Positions 24,301-39,300 of a stretch of DNA of 64,000 nt are shown here, in pieces (position 1 is the first letter of the stretch; the number at the start of each line of letters is the position of its first letter). Origin of the DNA: Anniella stebbinsi. Its lineage: Eukaryota > Chordata > Lepidosauria > Squamata > Anniellidae. The position numbers and the translations under genes were made by a program. The stretch covers positions 204,515,810 through 204,579,809 of the forward strand of contig JARDYH010000002.1 in NCBI GenBank assembly GCA_029215795.1, written 5' to 3'. The notes beneath the pieces were generated by a model. The model did not search any database and was not told where the DNA came from. It worked only from the letters and a program-made list of their open reading frames with translations.

Positions 24301-27300
24301 CAACCCCCTCCAGTTTTATATGTGAACAAGTAGACATGAGTATAACACACAGGTGGCTGCCCTATAGTATCTACTTGATCCTTAAGTCTTGACATTAAGC
24401 CTGGGAGTTGTAGTCCAAAATTCTGGAGAGCATCAGGCTGGGAAAGATAGCTTCTAAGTAAAGCAATGCTGATATTGTGCTAGTCTATTAGCTCAGATCT
24501 CTGAGCATCTTTAGACGAGCATTTTATCGCATGCTTGTGACTGGCCACTCATGGATCTTCACAGGTCCTCCTGTGTGTCTCCCTCTTCTGTTTTTTTCAC
24601 GCTACAGAATAAGACCTGGAAAATTGTTTCTTCTTGGCTCTAATGATAATTGGCGTCATTTCTTGCTGTGTGCAGGAGAAGCTGTGCTATAAAAACACCC
24701 ACTTAGCCACGTGGGCGCTACTTGCTTCCTCTTTCTTCCCTGTATGAAGGAAGAGGAAACTGCTCGTCTCTGTTGTGGGAGAGAACCAGAAAGCAAAGGG
24801 ATGGTAGGGAAATGCGATTTCCCCCCATCTGAAAACAGTCTCTAAAAATTCAAAGTCTTCTACCAAAGATCTCTTCCCAAGGATCTCTCCTACCAAACAT
24901 CTGCTTGATCTGTACCTACATGACTAACTGAAAATGGAGGTGGATAAATACAAGAGGCTCTCATCACTCCAAGTGCTCTTTCTCAGACAAATTTTCTGGT
25001 CAAAGATAAATAATTTCTTAAAGGATGTTACTCGATGGGAGCAACAGAATGAAAACACTGGGTTCTTTTCCTCTCTTTTTTTTTGAACCACATTCCATCC
25101 TTGATCTTTGTGGGAAACATCCACAGTATCAGTGGGTGATCTCTTAGGAGTTGTACATGACCATGTTCTGACCAACGCTTACGGCTTTCTCTTGGTTGTT
25201 AAAACAACAACAACACATAATGCTATACATTAAAAGTACAATAATTGTTGTCTATGCTGAGGACATTGGCCATAATCTGGGCTCTTGTTTTCCCTTTAGT
25301 CTCTTTCTATCACTGCGAAATACGGTCTGGGCTCCTTCCATTCCCACCACTTGCCTTCTTAGTCTCTGCAGACTCTGCTGGGACCAGAAATAATGTGGCC
25401 AAAGTGGAATTTGTTTCCCTCTGCTTCTTGTCTGAGTCTGGCAAAGGATATTAGTAGGAAAAGGAGATCCCTCATCGCTTTCTCTCTTCTGTAGCGTCAT
25501 CAGATAGGGGGAAATCATGTTTCCTTACTGTCGCTTCTCTGCCCCTGCTTTTGTCCCTCATTACTTTCTCTTTCTTACCGGACGGGAAAGAGGAAGTAAA
25601 CAAAGAACACGTGGCCCATTCAGGGGCCGTTTTTATTGCACCGCTTTTTCTGCACACAGCAGGAGATCGCGGCACATTCCATTTTTAAAAAAAGTCAGAT
25701 TAAAAGGGGTCTATTTTGCGATGGAAAAACAAGCGGAAGGAGCAGGAGGCATGCAGGAGGCGGACGTTGTCATCTAAAGGACGTGTACACATCCGTAAAT
25801 GGGCAATAGTGAGCATGTGATAAAATGCTCATCTGATGAATCTCCTGGATTCAGCAGATTTTTTCAAACCCAACCAGCATGTTTCAAAGATGAATTTTAC
25901 AAACATTTGGGCATTCCTGTTACCAGTATTTATTCGCAGCATGTGAACCCTTATAGCTAATGTTCCAGGATAATGTCTTTGTTACATCTCTGTCATTCAG
26001 AGCGAGTGATGGACATTTGTGCTTTCCAAACAGTCTAGTAGGTGCCAGTGATGTTCATGCAGCTCCGGTCCACATAGTAGCCAAATTTAGTTGAGCCCTC
26101 TCTGGTGGAGAGCTGCATTTTCCCCATTCAACTAAATATTTCACTTTTGAGAGCCAGGAAGCTAGTACAGTGCAGTAACAGAAATGTTACCTTAGCTGAA
26201 GATGTCTAGATTCCTTGCTACAAATTAACACTAGCAGCACTCTATTACACAGCAAGGATCATGGAGGATAAGGCTGTCAATGGCTACTAGTCACGATGGC
26301 TAACGCTATATATTCCCTCCAGTGTCAGAAGCCGTATGCTAGGGAACATGGAGAGGAAGATGCTTTGGCACTCATGTCCTGCTTTTGGGCTGATCTGGCA
26401 TGGCCATTCTGCAAACAGAATTCTAGATTAGATACAACTTTGGCCTGATCCAGCATGGCTCTTCTTATGTTCATAAGCATCTGGAAATGCCCTTAAACAC
26501 TTGGTTGTCAAGAGATTACTAAACCTTTGACTGTTAAAATTATAAACAAATAAATAAAAGTAAGACTTATTGAATTAATACCAAATTAGGAGAGCATATT
26601 TGTACTTAAGATAAATATTGTTGTTGTTTCAAGGGACAAGAAGGTGCAGCTGGACTAAAAGGAGATGTAGGAGCACCAGGAACTGGACTACCTGGACCTA
26701 AGGTGAGCCTGTTTGGCACACTCATAACTAGAATATGTTAATCCTTGCCCAAGGAAATGAAGCCTCCAAACGCCCTTTCAGGGTGTGGGTTTGGCAACCA
26801 CATAACACTCAGGGGTGCTTTCTTGAGATGCTGTCCAGACATCAGAGTACGAAATATATGCCTGTTGCAGCCATTGTTAATGGCATGTGAATATTAATTA
26901 CTAGCAACATTTCTTGGCAACAGTGCCGGCTCCAGGATTTGGGGAGCCCTTGGACAAGATGCCCTCAGTGAGTCCCCTAACTGAATGGGTCTACCTCCTC
27001 CTTGCTTCTGCCTGTTCACTTTTGTTTTTCCTCTGGATCCAACTTGTACAAATGCCCAGAGGCAAATGAAAGATGCTGCTCTTTCTCTTTGCCTGGTCAC
27101 TGTTTTTATGCTTGGAGAGGACGAATGAACAAGCAGTAACAGCAAGGAGGAGGAAGATGAGAAATAGGGTGAGCTGGTTTCAAGGGTAGACAGCGTCCTC
27201 CATTGCAGGGACGTGGGCCTCAACAGGTTCCCAACAATGCCAACCTCTGCACCAGCTATGCTTGGCAAAATGCACAAAAGTGTGGTCCATAACACTTCAT

Positions 27301-30300
27301 CATCTCACTGTCTGCTGACAATATCAAATCACATTAAGGTACTGTATATATTTTTGAAATAAAAGAAACAACCCTTCCCTATCCTGCAGGCCTGCCTATG
27401 AGGCCTCATTTTAGGCATCATCATCATCATCATCATCATCATCATTATGTGACTTTCCCAAATTAATCTGACTGTGTGTTGAAACTGGTTCTTCTTTCAA
27501 AGGGCGAGCCAGGAAGACCAGGATTTCCAGGAGAAAGTGGGAAATCAGGATTAATGGGAATAGCAGGGAAAAAGGTAACACAATTTTGTTTATGGTACAT
27601 ATAGATATTAGCCTAAAATGTAAAGTCCAGTTTCAATCATGTGCATTCCTCCTCCTCGCTAATTTGGTACAAGGACTGGTTTGTTCAGTTTCAGACAAGC
27701 CAAATTTATTTGTGCCACTTGCCATTTTTCATTCCCGCTGCCGTGTTGCACTGGCTTTTAGAATATGGATAGTAATTCAATGCACTAACCATAGCATCCT
27801 CCTCTGAGGTCTCCTTCACTCAAAAAGCTGAAAAATAGAATCAGGGAAATCATCTCAAGGCCAAATTTCAGAACAAGAGTCAGCCCATTCCAACGTACAG
27901 CTGGGGTGTGTGCTATGGAAAGATCCGAAGGTGTGTACAAGTAGGGGTGATGAATCCTTCCCATCCCTGCTGCTATTAGCCCCACAGTCTATCCCTATAG
28001 GTTCCTTCCTCCCAGCTAGACTCTGAGGGCCTTTTCAGCGGTGGTCCCCCCAACTATGGAACAATCTCCCTGACAAGGCTTGCCTGGCGCCCACACTGTC
28101 ATCTTTTCAGCGCCAGGTTAAAACTTTTCTCTTCTCCCAGGCATTTAACTGCATGTGTTGAACTTTTTAAACTGACCCCTGGACAGTTTAAATGATATGT
28201 ACGGTAGTTTGTTTTTAGGTTTTTATGGTTTTAAATTTTGTATATTGGTTTTTAAATGCTCAATGTTTTTAATTTCTGTAAACCGCCCAGAGAGCTTCGG
28301 CTCTGGGATGGTATATAAATGTAAACAACAACAACAACAACAACAACAGAAGTGAGTCTGGCTGGGAGAACGGCACCTGGGAAGAGGGACTGCAGGGGGG
28401 AAATCCGCAAGCAGTGTGAGGATTCAGCAGCCCACCTGCCTCCCCCTTTGGCACAAAGCGTGCTTTCAGAGTTAACACTTGAATGGGGTAGGTCCACATT
28501 TAAAGACACTGGTCTGCTGCTGTTACATGTAGTTTAGACTTGAAATATACTCTAGGATACTAGAGTATCCTAGAGTATATTTACTAGTGTCTGTGTTGCT
28601 TCAAGTTCACACCAGGAAGAAATTACATGTGGCAGCTTCAACAAGAGTCTCACTAGTGAAATAGGCACTTGCACATCCATTTGCATATCCATTTTTATAA
28701 TAGGATAATCATGTTGGTACTTCCATGGCCACTACTCTGGCAATAGGATAACAAATGAAGCCCAAGGTAAGAATGCAACATGAATGCTAGATTTATCTAG
28801 TTCAGCATCCTGTTTCCTGCAGTGATCAACTAGATGCGGATGGAAGACATGAGTGCAATAGCAGCCTACTGCTTGTATCCCTAACAACTGGTACTTAGAG
28901 AACAACTGGTACTTTCCTGACACCTGGTATTGCCTCCAGTTTATAGGAGGTATCTAAGTACCTCCCATATACTGGAGGCAATATATAGCCATTGCTAACA
29001 GCCATCAATCAATCAATCTTTATTAACAGTCAACAGACCATTTTCCAAGGTAAAAGAAAAACAAACAATCAGCATGCTGATTAATCAGTATACAGTATAC
29101 ATATCAGTGTCCAAATCTTGTTGGACATTCACATTATTCTCTGTGAATTTGGCTAATCCCCCTTTAAAGCCATCCGAGTTGGCCATCCTGCAAAAGCAAA
29201 TTTCATAGTTTACTTATGCATTGTGTGAAGAAGTACTTCCCTTTAATAATAATAATAATAATAATAATAATTTTCCAGAACAAAATCTACCAATTATTGA
29301 CAGAGGGGGGTGGTACATTTAAGCTCTATTCATATTTTTCGCTTTACTTTACAGACCAAAATATATGTGGAGTCTGTGGGCTGTTTAGAAGTTTTCTTTA
29401 TAATTCTCCTCTGAGGAAAGGCTTTGTCATATATAGCTCTGTGTATGTCCCTGATTAGTATATAGAATAAAATCCTGCCATGTTATATATATATAAACCA
29501 AATTCCTTTTAAAACTGTCCTGAGTCTCTCACCATTCAGCTTCATTGGATTCTAGTGTTTTGTGAGAGAAATAAAATGTTTCCTCTATCTACTTCTCCAC
29601 ACTGTGCATAATTTTATAAATCTCTATCATGTCCTCATTGTAGTTGTCATCTTTTTTTTCTTAACTAAAGAGCCTTTTCTTCAACCTGAAGTAGGCACTC
29701 CAACTCTTCTCTGTCTAAAATATCCTGTTATCTGAAGGAAGATCTTCTTCCTCATCAACTGGGGAGATGACCTTTTTGGTGGTAGTCCCTGCTTTTGGAA
29801 TGCTCTGCCCAGGAAGCTCCAATGATACTTACCCCAATGTCTTTTCAGTGCCAGGCATATAGAATCCAACCAGACTGGCAGTTGCAATTTACTTCGGTAA
29901 CCTGAGGGCAGCAGGATAGCTAAGGGGTTCAGGCACCGGAGGTTGGTGGCTCTGATGTCAGTGGGGCTGTGAATCCACTCTGGGTTTCAGTCAGAACCAG
30001 TTGCAATTATAAAGGACCTATCCAAGGTGCTGAGCCCTATCCCCAAAGTGGGTTCGGCACCTTGGATAGCTCCTTTAGGACTCTGGCAGGTTCTGACTGA
30101 AACCCAGAGTGGATTTACAGCCCCATTGACATTGGAGTCACCAGCCTCCATTGGGTTCAGGGGAAATGGAAAGGCTGCTGCCCCCTCCCCACAGTATCTG
30201 CTCTCTATAATACTAAGGCCGGCCCTGCTGTGAAGACTCTTTGTTCCCAGCTTTTTAAATCCTTACTATGTGTTATGCTGCTGACATGTTAATCTTCTTG

Positions 30301-33300
30301 ATACCTTATACCTGTTTTGACATATGGTTTATACAATTTTATTGAAGAGCGTAATATAAATGTATAAATACTGGATGAAATGAATAGCCTTATTTTATTT
30401 ACCTCAGGGGGAACAAGGACTGTCTGGTCCAAGAGGCCCAGAGGGAATGCCAGGAAAAGGGGACATGGGTCCAAAGGTATGATTTCATATGTATTTTGGA
30501 AGTGTGAAGAGAGGTTAAAAAAATCCTTGATGAACAAATTTTTCATAGTGATGTGTCTTCACTAATATTCCCTAGTTTAAATATTTTCAACACTAGATGG
30601 CCGACGTGGTGTAGTGTTTAGAATGTTGGACTAGGACTTTGGAGACCTGGGTTCTAGTCCCCAGTCAGCCATAAAGTTCACTGGGTGACTTTGGGTCAGT
30701 GACTGACTCTCAGCCTCACCTACCTCACAGGGTTGCTGTGAGGATAAAATGGAGGAGGATTGTGTACATCATCTTGGGCTTCTTACAAGAGGAGAAATGC
30801 TGGGTTATGAATGTAACAATAAATAAATGGTGAAATGCTATTTATACAAATCACTAAAGGAGATCTGGTAGTAGCTTTATGTAGTCATGCTGTTAGTCAA
30901 AGTAATTAGATATGACTGATAGTGGTTCTACATGAAGAGAAAAAGACATCTCAGCTTCAGGATAGATGCGGCCCACAGGGCTTCAACTCCCAGATCACAG
31001 TTAGGCTGTTCCTTCATTAGCGTCGATCAAAATGTCACAAAATACTGAGCGACCTTTTCATGTTCTCCAGAACTCTAACTCAGGTTGGATCTTAAGGAAA
31101 GCAGCAGGGTGGGGGTGGAGGAGAGAAAAAATGCTGACCAAGGACGCAATCCCATGCTGGATGGGGAAGGCTGGAACTTATAGCACATTTTTCTGTCGAA
31201 ATATGCATAGGATTGCATCTTAAATGTTGAAGCCAAGGTCTGCATCTAGTCACAATTTTAAAGATGGAGTGTAGGAGATAGCATAGCCTAGGGTGCAATC
31301 CTATGCATGTTTCAACAGAAAAAAAGTCCTATCAGTGCTGGCTGTGGAATGCTGGGAGGTGTAGGATTTCTTTCTGTCTAAATATGCATAGGATTGTGCC
31401 CATATCTGAACTTAATGGGACTTATTTCCAAATAGACATACATAGAATTGTGTTGTCAATCGGATTAGGCGTTAGTAGCTGTTTTGCAGGTTTCAGGCTG
31501 AACCTGTGACTGCTGGGACAAAGAAACAAATTTCCCCATTTTTGAAAGTATAACATCTAGTTTCTACCCAGCAGGTCTTGCAATTAATTTGTGTGACTCT
31601 TTCCAGAAACTAGAAAAACAGCTTGCCAGGGAAGCATTTGGGACCTTTTACTGTTTGGAGATGACAAATGTCTGGCATTTAAGTTTTGGGAGCCTTTGAG
31701 ACCCCATTCCAAGACAGCTGTTTATTATTTCCATGGTGTAGGCCTGATCTGAAAAGTATTCACAAACCGAAGTGTCAGTTAACCAGTTCAGGCTATCATC
31801 AAATATATGTGCTGCTTTCATTATATATTTCTCCCCCCCCCCACACACACATTTATCCATCGATCCATCAATCTATCTATCCATGTTTATCTATCTATCT
31901 GAGGTAAAAACAACTTTGTACTGACAATGGGCTTTGGAATTTTTGTTTTGGTCAGGGTGAAGATGGACAAAAAGGGGCTCAAGGATTGGATGGTTCAAAA
32001 GGTGTTGCAGGACCCCCAGGACCAAAGGTATGTTTGGTTCATTTTTGTATTGCTTCATTCTATATGGGGTCTGTATACTGAGGGTGGTCTGCCTGTTCCT
32101 ATTGGTATTTGACCTCTTGTGTTCTATTGCAGTCTTGGGGCTAAAACAGATATTTCTTTAAAGATGCAGCTGTTAGCTATGTCTTGCTTTCATTTTTACT
32201 CTAGAGTAGGTACAGGGACCCTGATACAGATTGGGACTCCAGGACTACTGTTTTAATTGCAGAATAGTAATACATTTGCTTTTCTATATGAGAAATTGTG
32301 ATTGTGGCATTGCCAGAAGAAGACCAACTGATGGTTGAAATCTGTTTTGCATTTATTTATAAATAAGTTTTATTTCATTAAGTGTGTGTATGTGTGTGTG
32401 TGTTTGGAGAGAGAGAGAAATGCATTAGAGATGCATTAAGGTCAATTGTTATCCATATGTGTTAGTTCAGAAAAATGAGATGATCCTTGAAGTCCGTTCT
32501 AATGTTGTGCCTCAGCCATTTTTTATTTTATTTTATTTTGTTTTATTTTATTATTTTATTTATTTATATATTACATTTTTATACTGCTCGATAGCACAAA
32601 ATTAAACCAGTTGATAAACTGATATGCTATGGGTTGGATCTTGTTCTTATAGCAGACTTATTGAAAGCAATGGGACTTATGTTAATCCTGTCTAATGTAA
32701 ACCCCATTGATTCCAATGGGTCTAGTCTCAGTATGAGATCCAACCCATAGGATATCCGTTTATCAGCTGGTTTAATTTTGTGCTTAGACAAGGGTTCCTC
32801 CCAGATTAGGCTGTTATTGTGAAATTGTCCTGCCTCATTCATGGAATTTTACTGGGGGTTCTGATGATGGCGACCTTGTTCAGACAACATGCTTAGCCAT
32901 GGTGATTAAGCATTTTGAGCTAAACATTTTGGCTTAGCATGCCATGTGAACCATAACTTAGTGTGTTGTGTGAACCATTCCTAACCATGGTGGTTACATA
33001 GCAATGGTTTAAACATGCTCACTTACCATTTATTGAAAAGGGGTTAGCGGCCTAACAATGGCTTAGTGTGTTGTCTGAACAGACCCAATGTCTTCCACTT
33101 GTAACCCTCCCATCTTTCCCACCATTGCTTCTACTTTTCTTTTCCACTAAACAAAAAATCTCTTTCCTTTTAGGGTGAACCTGGAATCAAAGGTGCAACT
33201 GGTAGCCCTGGACCTTCAGTTCGCGGGCCACCTGGCAATAAGGTAAGTGACCTATTGGGCTTGCACACTGATAGGACCACACAGTTCTGCCTTATGTCAT

Positions 33301-36300
33301 TATACCATTGATCCATCCAGCTCAATCTTGTCTATACCAGTGGTGCAGAACTATTTTTGTGTGGATGTGGCCACTGCCACCTGACATTCTTTGCTCCCTG
33401 GCCGGGTGGGTCTTTCACCTGGTGCTTGGCCCTGGGTCCAGACTTTGATGCAGACAGGTTTTTACTAGCTGGATTAGCTCCCATCACTCCTCCGAAGGTG
33501 AGTGATGGAGACAAACTCATCTCTACCCCATGTTCCTGCAAAGGAGGAAGGAGGTGGGGCGCATCAAGGAGAAATAGCTTTTGCTTCTCCGATGGAAGCA
33601 CAAGTGAGACTCAGCTGCTTCCGCCCGTCATCCCCACGGCTAACTCTGATCTTTGTCCTAGCGCCTACCACCCACTAAGTCCTAGTGCCCACCACTCCTC
33701 ATCTCCACTGCTAACTCTGCTTTTGCAGCAGGGGGGGGTTGCCCTCTAAGGGGATTTCTTTAGGGGGCAGGGTTGGAGCCTAATCCCTGCCCCCTGAAGA
33801 AACGCCAAGAGGCTGCATGGTCTGGATTGGAGTGCTCTGAGAGATGGATTAAGTCCATGGGCAAGAGATTCGGCTCCCCTGGCCTACACCATGGGGGCGA
33901 GCAGAATGCAGCTCTCTGGATATTTTTAAGTTCAGTTCCCAGAAGCCCCTGCCAGCAAGGAACACCTTCTTCCTTTAATTTTGGAGTAGCTCTCAGGGGC
34001 GACTTTCCAGTCATAGGCAAAAGGGGCAGGGACAAAAATACAAAATAAAATGCAACCCTCCTCCTTTCAGCATACTTTATCTTCAAGCACTTACTGCTGG
34101 TACTCAAGCCTTCAGAGAGACATTTCAACTTTTGAGAATGGGAAAAAAATGGCACAAATGCTGGAAAACCCTCAAACATTTTGGGGGGGGGGAAGTAAGG
34201 CTAGGGGAAGGGGGCATGGTCATCTGAAGGCCCCAAAAGTGCTGGATTGGGATCCCGAGAGGGCCTGATTGGGACCCCATGTCTGGGTTTTCCCACCCCC
34301 TGGACTACATTGACCTGCAATGGCTGGCCAGGGTTTCAGACAGGAATCTTTCCCTAGAGATGCCAGGGCTTGAACCTGGGACTTTCCCCATGCAAAGCAG
34401 GTGCTGTGTCATTAAGGTGTGACCCTTCCTAACAGATGGTGTGTGGTAAGTTGCATGACGGACAGTTATGCTTTCAATTCCTTTCCTGTCAGCTTCATAT
34501 AAAATAATGCATCCTTCCTACTTTGCCAGTTTGTCAAAGGCCCCCTCTACAAGAGGTCACTTTTACGCCTGATTCTCCGATTGTGCGCATTTCCTGATAA
34601 GCGCATTTTACGCCTAATACCTATACACGAGAGACATGGAAGCGCATGATGGGATCTCTGCAAGGCACTTTAAAGTTGTTTACATGCGGAGAATCGCTTT
34701 ATCAATGAAGCATAGATCAAGGCTCAGATAAAGAAATGTTGCCGAAAGTACTGCGCTGTTTCCGGGAGGAACTGCCCCCTTGTGTTCCCACCGTTTGCTA
34801 ACCCCGCTCACCAGAATCCCCCGCCTTTGGTTACCTGGGTTACCTGCCGGTAATCACCTGGTTAACCTGTTCCCTCCAGCCCCCTTTTAAAAAATATTTT
34901 TGGCTGCCTCACCCCCCCCCCCTTTTGCCTGATTGCCATTTGAAGGTGTCCCCCCTCCCAGAACTGGGAATGTGCCTTGCTAGCTTCCCCTCCAGCCCCC
35001 TTTTGAAAAATAATTTCTGTCACGGCTGCCTCCTTCCCCCCCCCCCCCCAAGTAGGATTTGGGATTTGGGGAAAAGTGGGAGGTGTTCCCGCTGAAAGGG
35101 CAAAGGGACAGTTCTCTTCATGCATGACATCACCAGCACAGTCCGCCCACTATTATTGTTAATGCGACTTCTCAGATGTTGATTACACTATGATAAGGTG
35201 CCTTAAGTGCGGAGTAAAAATAAAAGTCGTTATTTAACACGAATGCAAAAATGCGCATAAAAGGAGATAAAAGTTACCTGTATGCCTGTTATGCGCTCTG
35301 CCCTTGCAGAGGTAAAATCATTAATGATCCATGAAAGAGCCTTAAATCGATCGTGTAGAGGAAGCCAAAGGTGTGACTTGCAGAAGGGCCTTCCCTCAGA
35401 CCACTGGTCAGTACCCTTGGTTCTTTCTTCCAAACCTGAACCAACACATAAATAAAGATATGTGTCTTTATGTGCATATTTAGGGGGATCAAGGATATCC
35501 AGGACCTCCTGGAAATGATGGAAATCCTGGACATTCAGTCACGGGGCTGAAGGTATGTAGCTTTAATAAAATAAAATACAAAATATTAGCAATTGAATTG
35601 AATATGGCTTTATGAAGCAGAAAGAAATAAGAGAGCGTTGGTTTTTTTTAAAAAAATGATTGAATGATAACTGGCAGGGTAGGTTCTTCTGATCCTCACA
35701 TTCATAATGGCTTACTTTGGAGAACTGATTGAAGCTTCATAAAATCTGGTTTATGAATGACCATCGAGGCTGAGCTAGAATAGGGATGCATGAGAAATTC
35801 ATTTCAGTTTGTTTTGGGTCAGGATTTGCCTTATTCACACTTTCAGGTCTGAACACAGACTCAAATGCAAACTGCAGTCAAAGTCTGTACTTTTCCGAGT
35901 TTCTAATGTGACTTGTGGGTAATAATAATAATAATAATAATAATAGTTTGACAGCATGTGTACATTTGAAAAATGCACAGAAAAAATGCGTACTTTGGAA
36001 AAATGCACACAAATGTGCTTTAATCAATGGGAGAAGAATATGTACATTTCAAAGATGCACACAAGTGATGCATACATTTGGGGAAATATGCACAGATTTT
36101 CATGCAAAAAGCACCCCCCCCCCCACATAGCTTGCAATCTGATCTGGACTTGAATCAGAACAAGCTTCCGGAGGGAATTTGCACTTTGGCAAGCTTGAAT
36201 TCTGCTGACTTGCACATCCCTAGCTGGGAATGAGTGTCACGGCTGAGTGTTCCTCCCCTCCCCTCATCATGTACCAGTTCAAGAATAAAGATCCAGGCTT

Positions 36301-39300
36301 GCATTAAGCCAGAGTACCATCTTATGTCCAAATCAGGGAACTCTGGCTTAATGTCAATTAGCAATCCAGAAAAATAAGCCAGGATCTCCCCATTCTAAAT
36401 ATATTCTTCCTACCCTAATTTAAGTGTACATTTCCAGCAGAGGGGAATACTTGATTCTGAGGACCACCTAGTTGCTCTATTGTTTAGGGCAACTCCTTTT
36501 TTGTTTTCGATTTCTGGTTATGTTTTGCTAGTTTGCTTTGATACCTTCTATTCTATTCTTTACTGTTATTTGTACACATAACATCACATAGATACACACA
36601 GGCCCCTTGCTCCAAACTTTACAATCCAAGGGCCAGTCTCCTGCTTTCAAACACTGGAATCTGACTCCAACTCTTGATGACTCTTGAGGTTAAGCACATG
36701 TAGAAGTACTTCCACTATTGGGACATAAATTGTACTTAACAAGTTGCTGCAAAAGCATCCACTATTTATGTTATTCATTCTGAAACCTTGCTACTGCAGT
36801 TTGACTACTGCCCACAGTAAGAACATAAGAAGAGCCATGCTGGATCAGACCAAGAGTCCAGCACTCTGTTCCCACAGTGGTCAACCAGCAGTCAACCAGG
36901 GACCCACAAGCAGGACACAGAGCAACAGCAACCTCCCATCCATGTTCCCCAGCAACTGGTGTATATAGGCTTACTGCCTCTGATACTAGAGGCACTACAT
37001 AGCCATCAGGACTAGTAGCCAATGAAGAGAATGGTGGCATGGCTATCATACCCAGGATATGAAATAGCAGTTCAAGCTTTCAGCCTCATTTTCTCCTCCT
37101 CACTCAATCTCCTTCTAATTCAGTCTTCTGGGCAAGTTGTGCCCTGCAGGTGGCATGTGCCCCCCCCCCCAAGTCACTTTTGTGGCCGGCTGCTGCCTCA
37201 TTGCTGCATTTCTGAAATTTGGTAGCAAGAAGAAAGCCCCATTTTATGAAATTCGGCAGCAGAAGCAAAATTGCCTCCTTCCCCTCCACTTAACATTGGT
37301 GGCAAACCACCAATTTTCCTTTTCAAATATGTTTTCCCTGCTGTCCCCACTGTGCCATCCAATTTTGATGGCTTGGCATTGGTGGAGGTATTGGTGTGCC
37401 CGCCATAGGCTCTGGCTGCGTGGGGGGGGGGGGATGTTTCCGCCGAAGCCCTGGACGTTGTTCACCCTTGCTCTAGAGCTTTCATGTCCTCTGGTTCATT
37501 CACACACACAATTTCATAAATTGGATTCTTCCATAGGATTATCATGGAGACCTCTTTTTGCTCTTACACCCTTTCCAAAAATCCCACTAGCTTGCAGTCA
37601 AGCTACCATGACATGATTTGTATGGGTCTATGCACAATGTGCAGGTGTTTTTTTGTTTTTTGTTTAATGTAAATTGTATCAGCGATAGGGCTGATAATTA
37701 ACTGGATGGATGCAGGTATGGGAAAGTTAACTTCTTAAGGTAAAATGCATGAAAATGTATATTTTGAGGAAAGAATCCATTAACAAATAATGCAATTTTT
37801 TGTGCATTTGTTTTGTAAGTTGAAGATTGATGTGGAAATGAGTTTAAACATATTGATAAATGAACACTTGTGAAATTGACATGGACTGGAAATAGACTGA
37901 TTTGTCCATTCCTAGTGGTAACACTTGGTTAACCACATGCAGAGAGGTTAGTGATAGTTGTCTCATTGTACAGTTACAGGCATTGGGCAGGAAGATTTGA
38001 AGCTGCCACTACATGGTTCTTTGTTATCTGAATTTGCCCAAAGATGTAGGCTACTGTTTTTGGTCAGGAGAAAAGCATTCATGATTAGTATGCTGTTTGT
38101 GGGCTTCTCTAAACTAGTGATTTATAGCACACTCATGACTGGCCACTCACAGAAGTTTGTGGGTTATTTTGATGACATTGTGAACCTCCTGCACATCTCC
38201 CGCTTCTTCCCCCCGGTTATTCCGTGTTGTTGTTTTTTAAGTGGATATCTGATTCTTCTGATATATCTCAGGATTTCCTACCATGTGCAGCTGAAGTTGC
38301 ACTACAAAACTCTCACTAGAGGGTGGTGTCCCATTCAATACTACAAGCACCAAGAGGAGGGGAAGTTTTAAATTACAGACCATGTGGTCTCCCCTCTCCT
38401 CCTGTGTAATTCAGCTCATTACAATTGCTCGAGAGAAGCAGGAAGTAAAGAGTTGGTAAGCAAACATGATTTTCCTTTAATCTAAAGAATCCCTGTGAGC
38501 CATATACTGTATTTTTAGTTCCTACTATAGAGTTGTTTCTGTTTTGATCCTAATGAATGAAACAGCAATGGTAATAATTCTGTCACACTAGTTTTGCATG
38601 TATAGGGTTTTTAAATTTTTATGTGTGGGAACATTCAAACATTTAATTGCCCACCATCAGTCTGAAATGGCGCAGTTAAGCATCCAACACAAGGCGTTCT
38701 GATTGAGTGTTTCAGATATAGGATAGTGTGAAATGAAGCACTCAAATACTATGTATTCTAATAACAGGAGGAAAAGATTAGATGAAATCCTCTCTTCTTA
38801 AGAGAAGGGTATTGTTATCCTATTTTGGATCTTCGCAAAGTGAAAACATATGTTTGGCAACTCTTTCCAGCACAGGAATTTGGAAGTCAAAATACAGAAG
38901 AGACCCTTTGCCCCCAGATTTCCTTCTTTATTGAAAGAATTAATAGGGGAACTACTTGATATTTTCAAACATTGCCAGCAATCCAGAGAGTTCCTCCTTT
39001 TGGTACACTCATGGACTTAAGGCATGTCCAATATGACTTCTGTTCCCCAGTCCACCCCCCATTCTTTGAACAGTAGCCTCTTCAGTGCTATACCATATGC
39101 GAGCCTTCTCCATCTGGTCACTCCTCCAGTGTGTTGGAATAAAACTCCCATCATCCTCAGCCAGAAAAGGTCATTCCAACACATCTAGAGGGCCCCCAAG
39201 GGTGCTTCCAGATAAAGCTTTCATTGTATAATGACCATGTCTCAAACATGGAATGCATGTGTCCAGGTGTTGTTGTCCATTTGTAACCCTCTTGTGTTTT

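Noticed and set aside
28269..28509. Antisense open frames of about 80 codons
   Set aside because: They overlap an L2 tail and its (AAC)n tract (runs of Val or Leu).
15289..33242. COL6 or another fibril-associated collagen
   Set aside because: The number and type of short interruptions, the [12 protein letters not shown] linker and the single post-helix VWA fit COL28A1 better.
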